Assembly (NCBI GenBank): GCA_018257865.1
Contig: JAEUBA010000001.1
Location: 1,240,001 to 1,304,000 of the forward strand
Source: Stereocaulon alpinum
Taxonomy: Eukaryota; Ascomycota; Lecanoromycetes; Lecanorales; Stereocaulaceae
Length of the DNA stretch: 64,000 bases
Direction: 5' to 3'
The notes under the pieces were generated by a model. The model did no database searches, was not told the origin of the DNA, and saw nothing but the letters and a program-made list of their open reading frames with translations. Made by a program: the position numbers and the translations under genes. Positions 58,500-64,000 of the stretch are shown here, one piece after another; position 1 is the stretch's first letter; each line of letters begins with the position of its first letter.

Positions 58500-59500
58500 A
58501 TGAGATCAACAACATCAAAGGTCGTTTCGACGGCCTTCCCCATATTCTGCGCTTTTGTCACAGTATATGGACAAGACTCTAGCTTGAAACCCCTGGTCTA
58601 TCAAGGCTGCTTTACCTCATCGGGTGGCTTGACAAATCTTGGTTCATTTACTTACCAATCACCCGGATATTGCCAAAAACAATGTGTCTCCCAGAACAAG
58701 CCGGTGATGGCCACTTCACAAGGTTCGAATTGCTACTGTGGTGATTTACTTCCGGCTTCAAGCAGCAAGGTGTCGGACTCGCAGTGCAGCTCGCCATGCA
58801 ATGGCTATGACCAGGACATGTGTAAATGGCCATCAGTACCTGCAAAGATTGCATGCTAATTACATCGCAGGTGGAGGACCCAATGCCTACTCTGTCCAGC
58901 TCACGGGACTAGACAACAGCGTAGGGAGTCAGAAGGGTTCGAGTTCAAATTCAGATTCGGGTTCCAACTCGAATGCCAGTGCATCGAGCTCTACTTCAAT
59001 TGCGGCCGCTGCCCCAACGCCGTCGCCAACTCAAAAAGAACCACCATCCGTGGTCACAAAGGCCAGTACAATCGTGGTGACTGCACCAGGCCAGACGACC
59101 GCAAAGGAGACGGTCATCACCACTAGCCATACCAATACTCCATCCAGTGGTCCAAGCAAAGCTGGTATCGCCGCTGGCGTTGTTGTTGGCATAGTCGCCC
59201 TTAGTGCCATTGCAGGTGGGATCTTTTTCTTCCTCCGGAATCGCAAGAGAAGAGCGGTTGAGGAGGAGTACCACCGCAACCTGACGGGTGGCTACGGACC
59301 TAAGCCACCCAGTACTGCTGGGTCGATGTCGGATTCGCGGCTGGAACCATCAGTCATGTTCCAGAGACGGCAAAGTGATGGAAGCATAGCAGACAATCAG
59401 GATTATTCGAGAAGGATATTGAAGGTATAAGTGCTCGTGTGAGTAGACTAGTAACACGGCTGATATAATTCTTCAGGTTACGAACCCCGATGGTGCTTAG
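58500..59500 (+). CDS. WSC1: WSC-domain cell-wall stress sensor
   Basis: Plasma-membrane mechanosensor upstream of Rho1 and the cell-wall integrity MAP-kinase pathway. Three exons, join(58500..58821, 58871..59424, 59477..59500), give 299 residues. Order: signal peptide (VSTAFPIFCAFVTVYGQ), WSC domain with paired cysteines (YQGCFTSSGG; GYCQKQCVSQ; GSNCYCGDLL; QDMCGGPNAYSVQL), a Ser/Thr-rich stalk for O-mannosylation, one membrane span (AGIAAGVVVGIVALSAIAGG), and a basic cytoplasmic tail. The last 24-nt exon adds VTNPDGA to the tail. Without that splice the protein stops after LKV. Numbering among Wsc1-3 paralogs is not resolved. Confidence 0.92.
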
Positions 59501-60285
59501 CCTTGTGGATGCGAAGCTCTAATCACGACAATGACACCCTTCCTGTTTTTAGCGTTCTGTCACCAGTCTCAAGTTGATGCTCCTTTCAGAAGACCTCCAC
59601 TTATTAATCGCGCTGGTTTCATCAGGGCAACGGCGTCTAGGATTACGTGTGACGAAGGTATGAAGTCCGTCTTCAACCTTTATCATAAGTCAGGGGCAGA
59701 AGGGTGGACTTTGCAATCTGGCTACGCACGGCTTGTGAAATACGACACTCCTTCTATCACCTCCATACTTGTACTCTCAAGTACACTCATCACAACCTTT
59801 CCATATGTCCGGCTCATGGTAGGAGGGGGCTGTTTTGGGCTATCCTACGCACCCTAGGAATCAACATGATCATGCCTGTCAGCTTGGTCCGCCGGCTAGT
59901 TTGTCACAAGTAGTTGGATTGGACACAAAGAATAGGGTGATATAGATGGTATTGCATGCAGTAGCATGGGCGATCCTAGTGTTCAGTAATACTAGATAGA
60001 AAGTATGAAGCTCAAAAGTCATTATAAGACTTGGTCCGTATGTCGTACTCGGTCTATATCATATCCAATAACATCTGAAACCCACCCACTAAGGTGTTTG
60101 CCATCCTGTTAGCTAGTGACGCATTTTGTGGTGAAACTTGGCATACCCTACCCTTCTCAGCCTTGACCGCAGGACGAAGTCACTGGACCAGCCTACCTTT
60201 CCCACTTTATTACAAACCACTTTGCAACGCTTTCACTTCAACTACCCTTTCTATTTCTCCGATATCACCTACGCACAGCAGTACA
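59501..60285. other. intergenic, promoter of PS synthase
   Basis: 785 nt between WSC and CHO1 in tandem. Short frames only. The segment just before the start is pyrimidine-rich. Confidence 0.4.
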
Positions 60286-61300
60286 ATGTCCCTCCGCTCA
60301 AGCGCCGCCAATGGCGGCGTCGACAGAAAGCCTACACAAACACCGCAACCAAGTCTGTACTTCCTGCCCGCACATACTTGGGGCTGCTATCTAAACAAGC
60401 ACAGGTCAAGAGAAACAAGCGAAATTGTTAGCAGAGGACACAGGCCACTTCTCCATGATCAGGTCCACCCTTTCTGCCCGTTCCCTTGACTGTACAGCCC
60501 CGCTAATCCTGATCACAGAGCTCTGCACCTTGCAGATTTGATCACTGAGCTCAATGGTCTGTCCTCACTCTGATTCCCCACTACATCAAACCTTCCGTGA
60601 TACTCATATTGCATCAGGCTTCTGTGGCTTCATGTCCATCCTCTCCTCCATGCGCTACTGTCTCGGCCCTCCAGACTCCTACAGCAATATATGGGCAGCA
60701 CTGGCATTCATGCCATTCGGACTATTCTTTGATTTCATGGACGGGAAGGTCGCGAGGTGGAGTGGTAAGAGTAGTTTGATGGGCCAGGAATTGGATTCGT
60801 TGGCAGATTTGGTATGTGCACCTTTACTTTCTGTTCCAGCCTCCTGGCAAACGTTTACTGTCGGGAAAGAGTGGGGTCTACCTGAGTTGCGCTCTACGCG
60901 TACAGATACTGATACTTGGCTACAGATCTCCTTTGGCGTGGCCCCCGCCTCTTGCGCCTTCGCTCTCGGACTCCGAACCCCGATCGACACCCTTCTCCTC
61001 TCCTTCTTCGTCCTCTGCGGCTTGACTCGCCTTGCCCGCTTTAATGTCACCGTGTCCTCGTTGCCAAAAGACAGCACAGGCAAAAGTAAATACTTTGAGG
61101 GCACACCCATACCCACATCGTTAGGCATCGTTTCGGGAATGGCTTGGTGCGTATGGAGTGGTATGGTAGAAGGCGGTGACAGTGGGGTGATTGGAGGAGT
61201 ATTGGATCTTGGCATTGGAGAAGTCCATCCGATTGTCGGAATATTTGTGGGCTGGGGGTGTGCGATGGTAAGCAAGAGTATACATATTCCTAAGCCGTGA
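60286..61300 (+). CDS. CHO1: CDP-diacylglycerol-serine O-phosphatidyltransferase
   Basis: Integral ER enzyme making phosphatidylserine from CDP-diacylglycerol and serine. Preferred exons, join(60286..60352, 60405..60462, 60519..60556, 60618..60811, 60926..61300), give 243 residues. The CDP-alcohol transferase signature is intact: DGKVARWSGKSSLMGQELDS followed by LADL, i.e. DG-x2-AR-x8-G-x3-D-x3-D. Other blocks: LLAEDTGHFSMIRALHLADL, GFCGFMSIL, ISFGVAPASCAFALGL, FEGTPIPTSLGIVSG and VSKSIHIPKP at the end. The first intron is ambiguous: 60353..60404 (52 nt) or 60357..60399 (43 nt) both keep frame, altering two to three residues. Osh6-type carriers, encoded 12 kb upstream, transport its product. 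Confidence 0.93.
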
Positions 61301-61667
61301 GAATCTTGGGGAGTCCGAGGAGAAAAGTGCCCGTGAAGGGCTTTCGGACGGAAAGATGAAAAGCGTTGACTAGTCTCTATTCCTGGTAGCATTGATAAGC
61401 GGAAGCGAATGAAAGCGAAGATACCATTCTAAGAGAAGTCGACCGTTTACGCTTGCTTCCTCCATTGTTCTTGATGCACACATCAACCGATGATTCTCCT
61501 GCTTATCAGAAATATAGTGTCCAAAAAGCGAATTTGCAAAAGGTCAGTGGCTTTCTCTGGAGTCTTGTGATATCACCAAACGTTCGATAAAGCCTACGTA
61601 TAGTAAAAGCCGGTACACAGGTGGTGCCGCCAAAGATGAGATAAACTAAGCAGAAACACATAGCAGT

Positions 61668-61713
<46 letters not shown>

Positions 61714-62275
61714 CGACAGTCCATGCGAATGCGTAGTTTGGTGACCATCGTTAGCAATCAAAGATTAGTGACACGTAGACCTCAACAAGGGCCTTGGTAC
61801 CGGTCAAGGCCGTAGCAGACTATCACAGTCCTTTAGCAGGTATGGTAGATTAATGTCGATGTGATAGATACTGGCTTCCTATTCCCAGCTATGCCATAAA
61901 GTATATAGTACATGAACAACCAATTCTGTCCTAGGTATTTGCCAATCCGCTGCGTTGATACCCTCCAGCCTATCAAAAGATCATCTCACACGGCACCCAT
62001 CACCTGACAAACCCAAAATATATATTGTCCGAGCCAGCCGGAATGACGCCTCCAAATACTCCTTCCACCGCTGTGCACCTCATCAGTTGTGCTGCCTTAC
62101 TGACGTCCTTTCCCCCACTCCCTCCCTAAACGCACCCAACACGTGCTCTGGTATCCAAAGAATGTTAAATCGCTGCCTCCCGGATCGAACGCCGCTAAAT
62201 ATCGCATTCCCAATAAAAATCGATCCTCAAAAAGTGGTGCCCCAGACGCCAAAACCCGCTCTCTTCTGCCCGGTG
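61301..62275. other. intergenic, convergent spacer with CAG repeat
   Basis: Between CHO1 and the RasGAP gene, both ending here. It contains the trinucleotide repeat listed separately. No gene recognised. Confidence 0.45.
61668..61711. repeat. (CAG)n / (AGC)n microsatellite
   Basis: 44 nt of uninterrupted AGC/CAG units, about 14 copies, preceded by an interrupted TAGCAGT. It lies between convergent genes. The minus-strand frame through it would be poly-alanine in a short ORF without other support, so it is treated as non-coding. Confidence 0.95.
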
Positions 62276-64000
62276 CTACCAGCCTTTCTTCCTTGCGAAG
62301 CGCTTGTTCAGCAGTGCCAACACTTTCGGGACATTGAATTGCACATATTCCAGGTCGAGCGCCTCTTGGTTGTCCTTCTGCATCTCGAGAAGATCGTCCA
62401 GCTTCAGATCTAATTCAAGCAGCCCACGACTTCGCCCTACAATGCACACTTGTTAGCCATGATTCCCTTTCGAATATATCTTCGAGTGGGTCATCTTCCT
62501 ACCTTTATAATGTAAACTGATGACGAAAGTCCCGGGTAACGGACTTGTGAAATTGAAGAAGATGTTCGCTCTTCGGTTCTCCGGCACATTGCTCTTCTGA
62601 ATAACGCCTTCCTTCTCCAGTTGCTGGTGGGTGAATTTGTACGGCCCAAGCACCTGCACCTTCTGCTTTCCCCTGCTCTTGCCCTCACTTTGACTTCGCA
62701 CATTGTGCAGATAAGACTTGTAGGTCTCTAGTTGCCCCACAAGGTAGCTGTTATGGTCGCGGATAGTGCGGAAGACCTCTTCAAGCTTCTTCGTCTCTTC
62801 AAGCACCTTTTCTTTCAATGAACCGAGGTGTATGAGCTCGGACTCAACCTCGTCACGCAAAAGAGAGAATCCATCGGACTTGTCGATGACTCCTAATTCT
62901 TGCAGTTGGCTAAGTAGCTCCATACTCCTGATACCCTTTCGTACCATGACAGCATCGTTTTTCAACGTTGCAGCTGCTTCTGCAACGCGATCGAGGCGTA
63001 GAGGACGTCGAGAGACGGAGGAGTTGGCCGGCAGAGACCGCAAAATTTGTACAAATATAGCTTTGGCCTCCATGAAATAGACTTCCTCTTGGGTGATATC
63101 TAGAGCGGCGGTAAAATCATCAATAGCGTGCTCCCATTTGCTGAAGAGGGGAAGATTGATGGTGCGGTTATCTTTCCTGGGTAGCTGGGCCGGGGCAGGA
63201 CCGAGCTCCTGGAGAATGACGTTCAGGTGCGAATTGTCGTCCTTTCCAAGGGCAGAAATGTGCTTTTCTAGCAGCGCGTGCGTAGAATATACCTCATTGA
63301 GCGTAATGGAAAGCTCAAGGTCCTTCTTGGAGAGGGCAACGTAATTATCCATTTCAAGACTTTCGTAAAAGTCTTGTACCTCGCACAGGTCCAACATGAA
63401 TTTGTTGACACGCTCCTTGTTTTGTTGGATGAACGGCTGGAGTTTCATCATGTAAGGCTCCTTGGCATATGATGGTTTGTTCGCTAGGTTTTGCAGCATC
63501 TTGGCAATGTACGTGAGTGTCCTCCTTGGATGTTCATCGGGCTGGCCGTCGATTAGCATGTATGATCTTGGCGTGACGATAGCTGGGTTAATGAATCTCA
63601 AGAAAAAGAAACCCCCAATCAAAGTGCACACTGTCTGATCGTTTGCGTCAGGGTATTTCCTTTTGGACAAACTTCTGATCTGCTTGCATATCCATCGAAT
63701 GCCGTACGGAGTCTCATCGAGGCCTTGGAAAATCGTTTCGAGAAATGAATTCGCAAGCTCCATCAGCATAGTAAGTCTTGGGGCAATTATGGCCTGGACC
63801 TCTCTATTCTCCGCAGCTTGTTCGGCGGTCACACCTCGTGGAAGATAATCTGGCACACTCCCCGTATCTCGCTCGATCTGCTCAATCATGGTTCCGTACA
63901 CTTTCAAAGGATTGATCTCTAGATCCACGTCCTTCAATTCGATCAACGAGTTGATCTTTGCCTGCAACACAACCTTAAGATAGCTCTGGCCCGGTCCACG
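62276..64000 (-). CDS. Ras GTPase-activating protein, IQGAP/GapA type, 3' part
   Basis: Accelerates GTP hydrolysis by Ras-type GTPases. Exons complement(62276..62436, 62503..64000) encode the last 552 residues. The gene continues past the right edge, and position 64000 begins a codon. The RasGAP signature is present (GGFFFLRFINPAIVTPRSYM), preceded by VYGTMIEQIERDTGSVPDYL. The C-terminal RasGAP_C domain follows (HNSYLVGQLETYKSYLHNVR; KFTHQQLEKEGVIQK). The 66-nt last intron replaces a stop shortly downstream with GRSRGLLELDLKLDDLLEMQ and ends in FARKKGW. Text such as MIEQIE and RasGAP_C place it with IQGAP-related GAPs (S. pombe Gap1, A. nidulans GapA). Any N-terminal calponin or IQ region would be outside the window. 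Confidence 0.93.

Noticed and set aside
60679..61392. 237-codon minus-strand ORF
   Set aside because: Antisense to CHO1, whose catalytic motif and splice phases are convincing. The antisense protein has no family features.
61506..61757. Minus-strand ORF with a poly-alanine run
   Set aside because: The run comes from the CAG microsatellite. The flanks have no recognisable content and the ORF is short.
1..64000. Biosynthetic cluster, transposon or CRISPR array
   Set aside because: No synthase, transposase, reverse transcriptase, terminal repeats or spaced direct repeats were seen. The genes are housekeeping types with ordinary spacing.

Overview
The window is nuclear DNA of a filamentous ascomycete (Pezizomycotina). 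The evidence is short introns, mostly 46-70 nt, with GT..AG ends and CTAAC-type branch sites, plus close matches to families typical of that group (WSC sensor, DASH subunit Dam1, CP2 factor, Whi5-like repressor, zincin-jacalin fusion). The class cannot be fixed from the sequence alone. Genes are dense and alternate between strands. I recognise no tRNA, rRNA, transposon or CRISPR array. Gene models were spliced by hand, and exon sums and reading phases were checked for every model described as complete.

Layout. 0.5-8 kb: GAA1 (-), a damaged-looking F-box-like gene (+), a 121-residue DUF1115/RWDD2-like protein (-) and a YTP1-like membrane protein (-). 9-13 kb: EFM5 methyltransferase (-), RBD2 rhomboid (+) and two weak ORFs. 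13-23 kb: kinetochore MIS14/NSL1 (+), SEC14 (-), GAR1 (-), threonyl-tRNA synthetase (+) and SLM1-like PH protein (+). 23-32 kb: a conserved unknown (-), a mitochondrial J-protein (+), LACTB2-like hydrolase (+), HNT1 (+), CSR1-like (-) and DAM1 (+). 33-43 kb: Whi5-like (-), zincin-jacalin protein (+) and CP2 transcription factor (-). After a 3.7 kb gap, 46-57 kb: OSH6/7-like (+), mitochondrial aconitase (-), BUD20 (+) and CWH43 (+). 58-64 kb: WSC sensor (+), phosphatidylserine synthase (+), and the 3' part of a RasGAP (-) that runs off the right edge.

Functional themes. Many genes concern membrane lipid handling: GPI attachment and remodelling (GAA1, CWH43), Sec14-type transfer proteins (two), a PI(4,5)P2/TORC2 effector (SLM1), PS synthesis (CHO1) and a candidate PS carrier (OSH6/7). 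Two are kinetochore subunits (MIS14, DAM1). These are housekeeping genes, not a biosynthetic cluster. I see no convincing undescribed system. The most unusual points are very small exons (14, 15 and 20 nt), two tandem NAGNAG acceptors, the interrupted F-box-like gene, a short DUF1115-only protein, and two large gene-poor gaps (38.0-40.5 and 43.1-46.8 kb).
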